This document shows, piece by piece, positions 27,513 to 36,646 of a DNA stretch of 64,000 nt. The stretch is from Sediminibacterium soli. Lineage in GTDB: Bacteria; Bacteroidota; Bacteroidia; Chitinophagales; Chitinophagaceae. Positions within the stretch are counted from its first letter, which is position 1; each line of letters opens with the position of its first letter. The position numbers and the translations under genes are program-made. The stretch spans positions 989,107-1,053,106 of the forward strand of contig NZ_JAACJR010000008.1 in the NCBI RefSeq assembly GCF_009939225.1, written 5' to 3'. Below the pieces are notes generated by a model, which was given only the letters and a program-made list of their open reading frames with translations, was not told the DNA's origin and did not search any database.

Positions 27513-27704
27513 GGGGTCTTACTTTTGAACTGTTCTGGCCAATCTCACCGCCAGCATCTCCTCCAGACATATTCTCAGAGGGCGCAAATTAGGAAAATCC
27601 ATGGATTTACGGGCCGAGGGCCGGTCAGGTACCCGGAATGCAGCATTATTTAATAAAATACTAACAGTACCCGCATCAGGGTTTTATTGCTCATAGCTAC
27701 CGCG

Positions 27705-27712
27705 TATCTTTG
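27705..27712 (+). promoter_or_regulatory. -7 element of glyA
   Basis: Exact TATCTTTG, 19 nt before ATG 27732. A TTG lies 15 nt upstream, slightly closer than the usual -33 spacing. Confidence 0.5.
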
Positions 27713-27731
27713 CCGCAAATACCATTCTTAC

Positions 27732-29012
27732 ATGCAAAGAGACACCCTTGTTTTTGACCTGATCAAACAGGAACTGGAAAGACAACGCCGCGGCATTGAA
27801 CTGATCGCTTCCGAAAATTTTACCAGCCTGCAGGTAATGCAGGCCATGGGTAATGTTATGACCAACAAATATGCCGAAGGGTATCCCGGACGCCGTTACT
27901 ACGGCGGCTGCGAAATCGTTGACCAGACCGAACAGCTGGCCATCGACCGTCTCAAGCAGATATTCACCATCAACTACGCCAATGTGCAGCCGCACAGCGG
28001 GGCGCAGGCCAATGCTGCCGTGGCACTTGCCGTATTGCAGCCCGGCGATCCCATCCTGGGGCTTGATCTGTCAATGGGCGGACACCTCACCCATGGCTCG
28101 GCGGTGAACTACAGCGGAAAATTATACCAGCCTAATTTTTATGGCGTTACCCGCGAAGGCGGCGTAGTGGATTACGAAATGCTCGAAGCAAAAGCGCGGG
28201 AAGTGAAACCCAAACTGATCATCTGCGGGGCCAGCGCTTACAGCCGCGACTGGGACTATGCGCGTATCCGCAAAGTGGCGGATGAGGTAGGCGCACTGGT
28301 GATGGCTGATATTGCACACCCGGCGGGCCTGATCGCCAAAAATTTACTGAACGATCCCTTCGATCATTGCCATTTTGTTACTTCCACCACGCACAAAACC
28401 CTGCGCGGACCGCGCGGCGGCATCATCATGATGCGCAAGGATTTCGAAAATCCGTGGGGACTTACAGATGTAAAAGGCAATATCCGTATGATGAGCAACC
28501 TCATCGATATGGCCGTGTTCCCCGGCATACAGGGCGGCCCGCTTGAGCACGTAATCGCCGCCAAAGCCATTTCCTTCGGCGAAATACTGAGCGATGAATA
28601 CACGGCTTATGCCAGCCAGATCGTGAAGAATGCACAGGCTTTTGCCAAAGCATTAATGGCAAAGGAATACCAGATCGTTAGCGGTGGAACGGATAACCAC
28701 CTGGTGCTGGTTGACCTGCGCAACAAAAATATCAGCGGCAAAAAAGCAGAGAATGCCCTGGTGGAAGCCGATATCACCGCCAATAAGAACATGGTGCCTT
28801 ACGATGATAAAAGCGCTTTTGTCACTTCCGGTATCCGCCTTGGTGTTCCTTCGATCACCACCCGCGGTATGAAGGAAGAACATATGCCGTTTATCGTAGA
28901 CGCCATCGACAGGGTGCTGATGAATGCAGATGACGCCAATATCATTAAGGAAGTAAGAAAATCGGTGAATGAATTTATGACGCAGTTTCCGTTATACCCG
29001 GAGCTGGGATAG
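27732..29012 (+). CDS. glyA: Serine hydroxymethyltransferase
   Basis: A 426-residue PLP enzyme interconverting serine and glycine with transfer of the one-carbon unit to tetrahydrofolate; feeds FolD. The start region [20 protein letters not shown] and the PLP-lysine motif [15 protein letters not shown] (Lys222) are intact. I use ATG 27732 ([11 protein letters not shown]), the standard family N-terminus; in-frame upstream starts would include the promoter. Followed by a hairpin and the DUF4293 gene. Confidence 0.97.
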   Translation: MQRDTLVFDLIKQELERQRRGIELIASENFTSLQVMQAMGNVMTNKYAEGYPGRRYYGGCEIVDQTEQLAIDRLKQIFTINYANVQPHSGAQANAAVALAVLQPGDPILGLDLSMGGHLTHGSAVNYSGKLYQPNFYGVTREGGVVDYEMLEAKAREVKPKLIICGASAYSRDWDYARIRKVADEVGALVMADIAHPAGLIAKNLLNDPFDHCHFVTSTTHKTLRGPRGGIIMMRKDFENPWGLTDVKGNIRMMSNLIDMAVFPGIQGGPLEHVIAAKAISFGEILSDEYTAYASQIVKNAQAFAKALMAKEYQIVSGGTDNHLVLVDLRNKNISGKKAENALVEADITANKNMVPYDDKSAFVTSGIRLGVPSITTRGMKEEHMPFIVDAIDRVLMNADDANIIKEVRKSVNEFMTQFPLYPELG

Positions 29013-29036
29013 TGTTGTTTGTTAACTGGTTATTGT

Positions 29037-29073
29037 TGCATTGTTTAATTATTGTGCCGTTTACAACAATGCA
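29037..29073 (+). terminator. Hairpin after glyA
   Basis: TGCATTGTT (29037-29045) pairs perfectly with AACAATGCA (29065-29073), 19-nt loop. It lies 25 nt after glyA. No strong U-tract; also part of a CAGCCATTCAAC-type repeat zone. Confidence 0.35.
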
Positions 29074-29087
29074 GCCGTATAACAATA

Positions 29088-29099
29088 CAGCCATTCAAC
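29088..29099. repeat. CAGCCATTCAAC-type intergenic repeat, copy 1
   Basis: The 12-mer CAGCCATTCAAC, preceded by AACAATA, recurs at 41701-41712 where it is accompanied by TTTAACAATA and CCATACAGC words. Both copies are in short gaps before a plus-strand gene. Confidence 0.45.
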
Positions 29100-29124
29100 T
29101 ATTCAATCTTTCAACCACATACCC

Positions 29125-29547
29125 ATGATACAACGCATACAATCGCTATGGCTGCTGACGGCTTCGGCACTGGCCTTTATTTCCTTGCAGGTTTCCTTTT
29201 TCAGCGGCAATATCCTGGTAAATACGGTAAAAGAATTCAAACCCTTTACCGGTAGGAACAGTGTGCTGCTGACGGTACTTGTCGTTGCCGTTGCACTGGC
29301 ATCGCTGATCGCGGTCTTTCTCTATAAAAACAGGAGGCTGCAGATGCGTGTTACTTCGGCGGCACTGGTGGTATCGATCATCAACCTGGGGTTGTATTAT
29401 AAGCATACACAGGATTACGTACCCACAGACTGGTCGTTCGACCTCACCGCACTGATCTCGCTGGCCATTCCCTTTGTCTTATTCTTTGCCACAAGGGGTA
29501 TCTACAAAGACAGCAAACTGATAAAAAGCCTGGACAGGCTGAGATAA
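29125..29547 (+). CDS. DUF4293 family membrane protein
   Basis: A 140-residue polytopic membrane protein with four predicted transmembrane helices (about 7-27, 45-63, 73-90, 108-124). The start MIQRIQSLWLLTASAL and the third-helix region match DUF4293, a small family nearly confined to Bacteroidota with no known function. It lies 112 nt after glyA and converges on uvrA, with a long palindromic repeat in the gap. Confidence 0.88.
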   Translation: MIQRIQSLWLLTASALAFISLQVSFFSGNILVNTVKEFKPFTGRNSVLLTVLVVAVALASLIAVFLYKNRRLQMRVTSAALVVSIINLGLYYKHTQDYVPTDWSFDLTALISLAIPFVLFFATRGIYKDSKLIKSLDRLR

Positions 29548-29569
29548 CACACCCCATTTATGGGGCTCT

Positions 29570-29671
29570 CTCCGTGAAACTCCGTGCCTCTGTGCTAAAA
29601 GAACCGTCAGAAGTGCGGCCATCTTCATTTTACATGCTTTTTTCAACACAGAGGCACGGAGTTTCACAGAG
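29570..29671. repeat. Palindromic intergenic repeat, CCGTGCCTCTGTG family, copy 1
   Basis: Arms of 25 nt at 29570-29594 and 29647-29671 are complementary with a single mismatch, around 52 nt. Words CCGTGCCTCTGTG and TTTTTCAACACAGAG are repeated in the element at 42539-42650. It fills the gap between converging DUF4293 and uvrA genes and could stop both transcripts. Confidence 0.75.
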
Positions 29672-29696
29672 AAAACCACAAACGCGTGCCCCCTTA

Positions 29697-32537
29697 TCAG
29701 AGGAATCGACCTGTATAACTCTCCTTCACTTTTTTTATACCTGATGGCACCCCGGCATACACAAGGTTGCCGCCTGCATCACCGGCTTCGGGTCCAAGGT
29801 CTATGATCCAGTCGGCAGAACGGATCACATCGGTATTGTGTTCAATAACGATCAGCGAATGTCCCTGCTCTATCAGTGCATTGAACGATGCCAGCAGCTT
29901 GCTGATATCGTGAAAATGCAGCCCGGTTGTTGGTTCATCGAAAACAAAAAGCATATGACCGATCCCTTTGCCCTTGCCAAGGAAGCTGGCCAGTTTCACC
30001 CGCTGCGCCTCACCGCCGCTTAGCGTGTCGCTGCTCTGCCCGAGTTTGATATAACCAAGCCCCACGTCCTGCAATGGCTGTATCGCATTGCGGATCGGCT
30101 TTTCATCGGCAAAAAACCTGATCGCTTCGTCAACGCTCATTTCGAGTACATCGTATACGCTCCTGCCCTGGTAATGCACTTCCAGCACTTCTTCCTTGAA
30201 TCGTTTGCCACCGCAGGATTCGCAGGTAAGGTGTACATCGGCAAGGAACTGCATCTCCACGATCTGCTCTCCCTCTCCCTTGCAGGTATCGCAACGCCCG
30301 CCATCCACATTGAAAGAAAAATGTTTTGGCTGGAAGCCCCGCATTTTGGCAAGCGGTTGTTTTGCATACAGGTCGCGGATATGGTCGTAGGCCTTGATAT
30401 AGGTAACCGGGTTGCTTCTCGAAGATTTGCCGATCGGATCCTGGTCAACCAGCTCCACCTGCGATATGTAATCGATATCGCCGCTCAGCGTTTTATGCAG
30501 ACCCACTTTATCGGCAAAATCGCCTTTCAGTTTTTTCAGCGCCGGAACAAATACCTGTTTTACCAGGGTTGTTTTACCGCTGCCGCTTACACCGCTCACC
30601 ACGCACAGCGTGTTCAGCGGGAATTCAACGGTGATATCTTTCAGGTTATGCTGCCGCGCATTTTCCACGGTGATACTGCGTGTCCATTTGCGCGGTGTTT
30701 TCGGAACCTCGATCTTCAGTTTACCCGTCAGGTATTTACCCGTAAGACTTTCCGGGTTGGCCACGATCCCGTTGTAATTACCTTCCGCCACCACTTCCCC
30801 GCCCAGGTGCGAAGCCAGCGGCCCCATGTCGATGATATGATCCGCTTCGCGCATCATCATTTCATCGTGCTCCACCACCACCACGGTATTGCCAAGATCG
30901 CGCAGTGATTTCAATACGCCGATCAGCTGCTCCGTATCGCGTGAATGCAATCCGATAGAGGGTTCATCGAGTATATACAATGAATTGGTGAGGTTGCTTC
31001 CCAGGCTCCTGGTTAGTTGAATACGCTGGCTCTCTCCGCCGCTGAGGGAATTGGCAAGACGGTTCAGTGTCAGGTAGCCCAGTCCCACATCGATCAGCGT
31101 CTGCAAACGCTGGTGCACTTCGAGCAGTATTCTTTTGGCAACCTGCCGGTCATGCGGCGAAAGGGTTTGTTCGTCAAACCAGGTTTTCAGGTCGCGCACC
31201 TGCATTTCGCAGAGCTCACCGATGTGTTTATCCGCCACTTTTACATACAGGGCTTCTTTACGAAGACGATAGCCATGGCAATCCGGACAGGTAGTGCGCC
31301 CCCGGTAGCGGCTCAGCAGCACACGGTACTGCACTTTGTACAGGTTCTGTTCCACCTCCTTGAAAAAATCCTGTATTCCCAGCGCTTCGCCCTCGCCCTC
31401 CCATAGCTGTTTGTATTGCTGTTTACTGAGATCGATAACAGGTTTGTGGATCGGGAAGCCGAACTTACCCGCATGCCTGATGAACTGCTCTCTCCACCAG
31501 CCCAGTTTCTCTCCTTTCCAGGGTGCAACAGCGCCATCATACAGACTTAAACGTTTATCCGGCACCACCAGGTCTTCATCGATACCCAGCACCTGGCTAA
31601 AGCCTTCGCAGGTAGGACAGGCCCCATAGGGATTATTGAAAGAAAAAAGATTGGGCACCGGTTCTTCGAACTGCATGCCGTCGAGCTCGAACTTATTGCT
31701 GAAATGATGCAGCTTGCCGCCGTCCTGCTCTACATACATCTCTCCCTCGCCCTCGTAAAAAGCGGTGCCGATGGAGTCGGACAAACGATGCAGGTCGTCC
31801 TCCTCAAACTGTTTGGTAACAATACGGTCCACCAGCACAAAAACCGAAAGCCCCGATGCGTGCGGGCCAAGTTGTTTTTTGATTTCCTTGTCAGGCTGCT
31901 CAAGCAGTTCTTCTATCCGCATAACACCGCCTCCTGTTTGCTGCCGGCCGCGCAGGTACATCCGTGAAAAACCTTTCTGCATCAGTATACCCAGTTCTTC
32001 CCTGGCATCTCTTTTTGCATGTTGTTTAAAGGGCACCACGATCAATGCCTTCGAACCTTCAGGCATTGCCCTGATCATATCGAGCACATCGGCCACATCG
32101 TCTTTTTTCACCTGCTTTCCGCTGACAGGCGAAATGGTCTTACCGGTGCGTGCATACAGGAGGCGCAGGTAATCGTATATCTCCGTCATGCTGCCCACGG
32201 TACTGCGCGGTGTGCGCGTGATCACTTTCTGCTCGATGGCGATGGCAGGACAAAGTCCCTTGATATAATCCACATCCGGTTTTACCATCCTTGCCATAAA
32301 CTGGCGGGCATACGCACTCAGGCTTTCTGCATAGCGTCGCTGCCCTTCGGCAAACAGGGTATCGATGGTAAGCGAGGATTTACCGCTGCCCGATACACCC
32401 GTAACAACGATCAGTTTGTTACGCGGAAAACTAACGGTAACATCTTTGAGATTGTGCGTGCGTGCACCTTTCACCACTATATCGCCTGAATCGGTTTTTG
32501 TTTTCTGCACGGGTGCAGCTTTTGTTTTTGTTGCCAT
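29697..32537 (-). CDS. uvrA: Excinuclease ABC subunit A
   Basis: A 946-residue damage-recognition ATPase of nucleotide excision repair. Both ABC halves are complete: Walker A GVSGSGKS at 47-54 and again in the second half (GVSGSGKTTLVKQV), signature motifs LSGGESQRIQL and LSGGEAQRVKLA, a first zinc module with CPTCEGF and CPDCHGYR, and a second CDTCKGEGEQ...CESCGGKRF. Normal length for Bacteroidota. ATG 32537 (MATKTKAAPVQ) is chosen over a longer in-frame frame of 42 residues that looks untranslated. Divergent from the ECF sigma gene. Confidence 0.97.
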   Translation of the reverse strand: MATKTKAAPVQKTKTDSGDIVVKGARTHNLKDVTVSFPRNKLIVVTGVSGSGKSSLTIDTLFAEGQRRYAESLSAYARQFMARMVKPDVDYIKGLCPAIAIEQKVITRTPRSTVGSMTEIYDYLRLLYARTGKTISPVSGKQVKKDDVADVLDMIRAMPEGSKALIVVPFKQHAKRDAREELGILMQKGFSRMYLRGRQQTGGGVMRIEELLEQPDKEIKKQLGPHASGLSVFVLVDRIVTKQFEEDDLHRLSDSIGTAFYEGEGEMYVEQDGGKLHHFSNKFELDGMQFEEPVPNLFSFNNPYGACPTCEGFSQVLGIDEDLVVPDKRLSLYDGAVAPWKGEKLGWWREQFIRHAGKFGFPIHKPVIDLSKQQYKQLWEGEGEALGIQDFFKEVEQNLYKVQYRVLLSRYRGRTTCPDCHGYRLRKEALYVKVADKHIGELCEMQVRDLKTWFDEQTLSPHDRQVAKRILLEVHQRLQTLIDVGLGYLTLNRLANSLSGGESQRIQLTRSLGSNLTNSLYILDEPSIGLHSRDTEQLIGVLKSLRDLGNTVVVVEHDEMMMREADHIIDMGPLASHLGGEVVAEGNYNGIVANPESLTGKYLTGKLKIEVPKTPRKWTRSITVENARQHNLKDITVEFPLNTLCVVSGVSGSGKTTLVKQVFVPALKKLKGDFADKVGLHKTLSGDIDYISQVELVDQDPIGKSSRSNPVTYIKAYDHIRDLYAKQPLAKMRGFQPKHFSFNVDGGRCDTCKGEGEQIVEMQFLADVHLTCESCGGKRFKEEVLEVHYQGRSVYDVLEMSVDEAIRFFADEKPIRNAIQPLQDVGLGYIKLGQSSDTLSGGEAQRVKLASFLGKGKGIGHMLFVFDEPTTGLHFHDISKLLASFNALIEQGHSLIVIEHNTDVIRSADWIIDLGPEAGDAGGNLVYAGVPSGIKKVKESYTGRFL

Positions 32538-32583
32538 AACGAACCATAAAATTAAACAGAATCTATCCGATTTTGCACAAAAA

Positions 32584-32610
32584 TTTAGCAAAATCAAAGC
32601 GCTTGCTAAA
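32584..32610. promoter_or_regulatory. Palindrome upstream of uvrA (candidate operator)
   Basis: TTTAGCAA (32584-32591) and TTGCTAAA (32603-32610), perfect 8-bp arms with an 11-nt spacer that itself overlaps the self-complementary AAGCGCTT. It lies 47 nt before the uvrA start in the 223-nt uvrA/ECF sigma divergent region. Confidence 0.4.
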
Positions 32611-32760
32611 CGCGTGGAATGTGTATAACCATACCCCGCGGAAAACATCTTTCCACAACACATGCAAACCCTGTAAAGATTTTTAATTTGACATTGAAAT
32701 AGAATGAGTTACTGTTAATACCGCAGATTAAACATTTAAAACAACAGCCCGAAGTAAATT

Positions 32761-33342
32761 ATGAGAACCCTGGACCATGTGTCTGATACCGACCTGATCC
32801 TGTCTTTCCAGAACGGCGATTCCTGCGCGTTCGAGAACCTTATCAACCGGTATAAGGACAAGATATTCTCATCCATTCTGTTTTTTGTAAAGGACAGTTA
32901 TCTTGCCGAGGACCTGTTCCAGGATGTGTTCATCAAGATCATCGACACCCTTAAGAACAAACGGTATACCGAAGAAGGTAAGTTTCTGCCCTGGGCCCTG
33001 CGTATTGCGCATAACCTCTGCGTGGATTATTTCCGCAAAGTAAAACGCGCCCCTTCCATCCGCACCAGTGATAACAAAGATATTTTCGAATTGTTGCAGA
33101 TCTCGGAAGATGCACCCGACACAAAAGTGATGCAGTCGCAAAGCCATGACCGCGTTCGGCAGATGCTCGATCTTTTGCCGGAAGAGCAGCGCGAGATCAT
33201 CGTTCTGCGCCACTATGCCAATCTCAGTTTCAAAGAGATCGCCGCCATTACCAATTGCAGCATCAACACCGCGCTGGGACGTATGCGCTACGGACTGATC
33301 AACCTCCGCAAGATGATGACGGAAAAACAGATCAGTTTATAA
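32761..33342 (+). CDS. ECF-type RNA polymerase sigma factor
   Basis: A 193-residue sigma-70 family protein with region 2 (about 20-90: FENLINRYKDKIFSSILFFVKDSYLAEDLFQDVFIKI...PWALRIAHNLCVDYFRK) and region 4 (about 130-185: LPEEQREIIVLRHYANLSFKEIAAITNCSINTALGRMRYGLINLRK). No anti-sigma factor or membrane protein lies next to it, so it is not a classical FecI-type partner of the distant SusC pair. It converges with dsbD with 13 nt between stops. Target genes unknown. Confidence 0.92.
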   Translation: MRTLDHVSDTDLILSFQNGDSCAFENLINRYKDKIFSSILFFVKDSYLAEDLFQDVFIKIIDTLKNKRYTEEGKFLPWALRIAHNLCVDYFRKVKRAPSIRTSDNKDIFELLQISEDAPDTKVMQSQSHDRVRQMLDLLPEEQREIIVLRHYANLSFKEIAAITNCSINTALGRMRYGLINLRKMMTEKQISL

Positions 33343-33355
33343 TAATCAGCTTATC

Positions 33356-35293
33356 TTATTTAAAAGCTTCCCGCCCGCATTTTAACCAGGCCAGGTATTC
33401 GTTGGCATCGGGTGTATATCCAACAGGATGGCTCAGCAGTTTTTCATTGGTATCCAGTATAACATACAAAGGCTGGGTGGTTTGGTTAAAATTCTCCGAC
33501 TGGAAAGTTGCCCATTTATCGCCCACGCTCACAATATCCTTGCTGCCCCCGTCTTTTGTTTTGTAGTTGTTGATACGCTGTTCTATCGGCAGGTTCTGCT
33601 TATCGTCCACGTACAATGAAACCAGTATGAAATTTTCTTTGATGTACTTGTACACTTCGGGTTGCGTCCAGACATTCTCCTCCATTTTGCGGCAGTTAAC
33701 ACAGGCCCAGCCGGTAAAATCGATCAGGATGGGTTTGTTCTGTGCCCTGGCCATTTCAAGCGCTTTTGCATAATCGTTTACCACGTTTGCTTCCAAGCCT
33801 TTGTTGGATACATTCTCTTTTCCGTAGATGCTGTAACTGAATGGCGGCGGAAAACCGCTCAGCAACTGCAGGTTGGCATATTTGCTGCGGGTAACGCCCG
33901 GTATCAGGTACAGGGTGAACAGTAAGGCAAGCAGCCCCACCAGTTTGCGGCCGCTGCTGATCTTCATTCCCTTGTAATCGTGGGGCAGCCGGAGTATACC
34001 GAACAGGTACAGCGTAAGCGCCGCGCCGATCAGCAGCCATATGCCGATAAACACTTCTCTTTTAAGAATGCCCCAATGCATCACCAGGTCTGCGTTGGAG
34101 AGAAATTTGAATGCCAGCGCCAGTTCCGCAAAAGCCAGTACTTTTTTAACCGTATCAAGCCATCCGCCCGATTTGGGTAACGACTGCAGCCAGTTGGGGA
34201 ATATGGCAAACAGCGCAAAGGGCAATGCCAGTGCCAGTCCAAACCCCGCCAGTCCCGCGGTCAGGGGCCACGCCCCGCCGCTTAACGAACCAACCAGCAG
34301 CGAACCCAGTATGGGCCCGGTGCAGGAGAACGATACAATGGCCAGGGTCAATGCCATGAAGAAGATGCCGATGGTGCTTCCCAAACCACTTTTCGAATCG
34401 GCCTTGCTGGCGATATTGCCTGGCAGAGTGATCTCGAAATAACCGAAGAAGGAAATGGCAAAGAAAATAAAGATCACAAAGAAGATCACATTCAGCCAGG
34501 AATTGGTAGAGATATTGTTGAATATCTCCGGCTGCACATTACCGAGTATGTGAAAGGGAAGGCTTGCCAGTATATAGATCAGGAAAATAAAAAAACCATA
34601 CAGCACGCCATTGCGTACCGCCTGTTTCCGGTTGGCCGATCTTTTGGTAAAAAAAGATACCGTAACGGGTATCATCGGAAACACGCAGGGCGTCAGCAGG
34701 GCAATCAGTCCGCCGATGAACCCGAGAAAGAATACCGACAGCAAACCGGTATCGCCGGGGTTCTGCTGCTTTCCGCAGTCTTCTTTGGGATTGGCCAGAT
34801 CGATCGTTGCCAGTTTGATGTTCTGCGCATCTGCAGCCGCCGCCTGCCCGCCCTCAAGCACCACATCGAAAGACTGCTCGGATGTAAGAAATTCATCCGC
34901 CCTACCAATATAGGCCGTAATGGTTCCTTTCAGGGTCTGCGGTACAAAACCGCTGATCTTCACCTGCTGTATCACTTCTATGTTTTCCGTGAACACATTG
35001 GCCTTGCCAAAAACAGGATCGGCCATATTTTTCGGCTGTCTGTCGAACGACAGCGTTCCCTGCATCAGCGCATTTTCGTATGCAGGCACCAATTTGATAT
35101 TTTCGAGTCCCTCTATAGAAGGGTTGCTTCCATACACATGCCATCCGGCCGGTATGGCCGTGCGGGCACGCAGTTCATACAAACCATCGCCTATTTTCCG
35201 GGCCTGTGTTTCCCAGTGCAGCAAACTATCGCCCTGCGCGGTGAGGAAAAGAAAAGAGAACAGCGCTATAAGGATTGCAGATAGTTTTTTCAT
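33356..35293 (-). CDS. dsbD: Thiol:disulfide interchange protein DsbD-like
   Basis: A 645-residue inner-membrane protein that moves electrons from cytoplasmic thioredoxin to the periplasm. Order: signal peptide (about 1-19), N-terminal DsbD-alpha-like domain (about 22-150), eight-helix core (about 185-470) with the redox cysteines in LLTPCVFPMIP and SFSCTGPILG, and a thioredoxin-like C-terminal domain with CxxC at Cys531-Cys534 (WACVNC). It lies 15 nt downstream of a small gene encoding another DsbD alpha-like domain, clearly co-transcribed. Likely roles are cytochrome c maturation and disulfide isomerisation. Confidence 0.93.
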   Translation of the reverse strand: MKKLSAILIALFSFLFLTAQGDSLLHWETQARKIGDGLYELRARTAIPAGWHVYGSNPSIEGLENIKLVPAYENALMQGTLSFDRQPKNMADPVFGKANVFTENIEVIQQVKISGFVPQTLKGTITAYIGRADEFLTSEQSFDVVLEGGQAAAADAQNIKLATIDLANPKEDCGKQQNPGDTGLLSVFFLGFIGGLIALLTPCVFPMIPVTVSFFTKRSANRKQAVRNGVLYGFFIFLIYILASLPFHILGNVQPEIFNNISTNSWLNVIFFVIFIFFAISFFGYFEITLPGNIASKADSKSGLGSTIGIFFMALTLAIVSFSCTGPILGSLLVGSLSGGAWPLTAGLAGFGLALALPFALFAIFPNWLQSLPKSGGWLDTVKKVLAFAELALAFKFLSNADLVMHWGILKREVFIGIWLLIGAALTLYLFGILRLPHDYKGMKISSGRKLVGLLALLFTLYLIPGVTRSKYANLQLLSGFPPPFSYSIYGKENVSNKGLEANVVNDYAKALEMARAQNKPILIDFTGWACVNCRKMEENVWTQPEVYKYIKENFILVSLYVDDKQNLPIEQRINNYKTKDGGSKDIVSVGDKWATFQSENFNQTTQPLYVILDTNEKLLSHPVGYTPDANEYLAWLKCGREAFK

Positions 35294-35308
35294 CGAAAGA
35301 ATTTAATA

Positions 35309-35755
35309 TCAGAGCAGTTTCAGGTCGAACGTCTTCTTTGCGGGGGGAAGACACTGGCTGTCGTCGCAAACCATGTACTCAACGGTACCGGTAATATTGG
35401 TCTTTACCTTTCCTTTCAGTTTCACGGTCTGAACAAACTGTACTTTATCCGAGTAGTACAGCACATTTGTTTTGAAATTCTTGTCGTAGGTCTTCTCCAG
35501 TTTACCCACTTCATTGGTTTTTCCGCTAACGGTTACCAGGGGGTTCGGTTTGAACCGGATCGTAGTGGGTATGGGGCCTCCCTTACCGGTGTTCTGTGAA
35601 TACAGATGCCAGGGCGACTCCAGCTCGGCCGTAAGGATGATCTCGTAGGTATCGGCCGTTTTTTTCTTTGCTTCGTAAGACCAGTTCACAGGGTTCTGTC
35701 CAAAGGCCAGTCCGGCCAGCACGGTCAGAAAAACAGAAAAGACGATTTTTTTCAT
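35309..35755 (-). CDS. Stand-alone DsbD N-terminal (alpha)-like periplasmic protein
   Basis: A 148-residue exported protein: signal peptide (about 1-20, LAGLAFGQ) and an immunoglobulin-like DsbD-alpha domain with the cysteine pair in YMVCDDSQCLPP near the C-terminus, matching the redox cysteines of DsbD alpha domains (CDxxxCxPP). The start is ATG 35755 (MKKIVF); an ATG two codons earlier is equally possible. It sits 15 nt upstream of dsbD, which has its own alpha-like domain, so this gene probably provides a soluble electron shuttle. A near-consensus TAATTTTC lies 26 nt before the start. Confidence 0.85.
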   Translation of the reverse strand: MKKIVFSVFLTVLAGLAFGQNPVNWSYEAKKKTADTYEIILTAELESPWHLYSQNTGKGGPIPTTIRFKPNPLVTVSGKTNEVGKLEKTYDKNFKTNVLYYSDKVQFVQTVKLKGKVKTNITGTVEYMVCDDSQCLPPAKKTFDLKLL

Positions 35756-35812
35756 ATCCATGGATTGTACTATATCAGACGGAAAATTAGGCAATCACTT
35801 ACAAGCGATTTG

Positions 35813-36475
35813 TTAATTAAGGCCGAGCAGCAGTTCAAACACTTTTCGTCCGTCCTGGTTACCCATGGCTTCCGAAGAAGAACGCTCGGGGTGCGGCATC
35901 ATGCCGAATACATTCCCTGCTCTGTTTTTGATACCTGCGATATTACGGGTGGCGCCGTTGGGATTGGCCCCCTCGTTAACAGTGCCGTCGGGCTGGCAGT
36001 ACTTGAATATCACCTGTCCGTTCTTTTCCAGCTCGTCCAGCGTGGCATCGTCTGCATAAAAACGGCCTTCGCCATGCGCCACGGGCACTTTCAGGGCCTG
36101 TCCCGCCCCGTTTTTGATAAATACATTCTTGCAAACGAATTGCTGGTTGGCATTCTGCAGTAACACACCGGGCAGCAGCCCGCTCTCGCACAATATCTGG
36201 AAGCCATTGCATACACCCAGCACCTTGCCGCCCCGGTTGGCAAAATCGATGACGCTCTGCATCATCGGACTGAACCTGGCGATGGCACCGCAGCGCAGGT
36301 AATCGCCGTAGGAAAAACCGCCCGGGATCACGATACAATCGTCTGTGGTGAACATGCTCAGGTCTTTGTCTTTGTGCCATAACATGATCACTTCCTTGCC
36401 AAAATCGTTCTGCAGAGCATCCTGCATGTCTCTGTCACAGTTAGATCCGGGAAAAACAACGACGCCAAATTTCAT
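35813..36475 (-). CDS. purQ: Phosphoribosylformylglycinamidine synthase, glutaminase subunit
   Basis: A 220-residue class I glutamine amidotransferase that supplies ammonia to PurL in purine synthesis. The nucleophile Cys89 lies in GVCNGFQIL and the catalytic His195/Glu197 in MMPHPERSS. The start FGVVVFPGSNCDRD is canonical and fixes the ATG at 36475. Exact promoter element 39 nt upstream. The separate PurQ implies the multi-subunit PurL/Q(/S) form or a redundant copy; PurL is not in this window. Confidence 0.95.
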   Translation of the reverse strand: MKFGVVVFPGSNCDRDMQDALQNDFGKEVIMLWHKDKDLSMFTTDDCIVIPGGFSYGDYLRCGAIARFSPMMQSVIDFANRGGKVLGVCNGFQILCESGLLPGVLLQNANQQFVCKNVFIKNGAGQALKVPVAHGEGRFYADDATLDELEKNGQVIFKYCQPDGTVNEGANPNGATRNIAGIKNRAGNVFGMMPHPERSSSEAMGNQDGRKVFELLLGLN

Positions 36476-36514
36476 TGATGCTGGTTTATGCTGAAATGAT
36501 AAAAGACCGAGCCG

Positions 36515-36522
36515 CAAAGTTA
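36515..36522 (-). promoter_or_regulatory. -7 element of purQ
   Basis: Minus-strand TAACTTTG, exact TAnnTTTG, 39 nt before the purQ ATG. Confidence 0.5.
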
Positions 36523-36578
36523 CGCCCGAAAAGGTAATTTTCTTCCCTTATTTCGTCTTTCAGACAGGCCGCAGGATC

Positions 36579-36632
36579 GTTTGCCGGCCAGCCGCGGAAA
36601 CAGCGCTGGTGTATTCCCAACGGTCGGCAAAC
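36579..36632. terminator. Inverted repeat between the 36647 gene and purQ
   Basis: GTTTGCCGGCC (36579-36589) with GGTCGGCAAAC (36622-36632), 10 of 11 pairs, 32-nt loop, starting 14 nt after the stop of the minus-strand membrane gene. No U-tract; weak terminator candidate. Confidence 0.3.
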
Positions 36633-36646
36633 CCAGGTAATACATC

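Noticed and set aside
27521..27528. TACTTTTG on the plus strand near 27520 as a promoter for glyA
   Set aside because: It lies about 200 nt from glyA and only 9 nt past the divergent gene's start on the wrong strand; the TATCTTTG at 27705 fits glyA better.
32538..32663. Forty-two-residue N-terminal extension of UvrA
   Set aside because: Not part of any UvrA; overlaps the divergent regulatory region. ATG 32537 gives the normal start.
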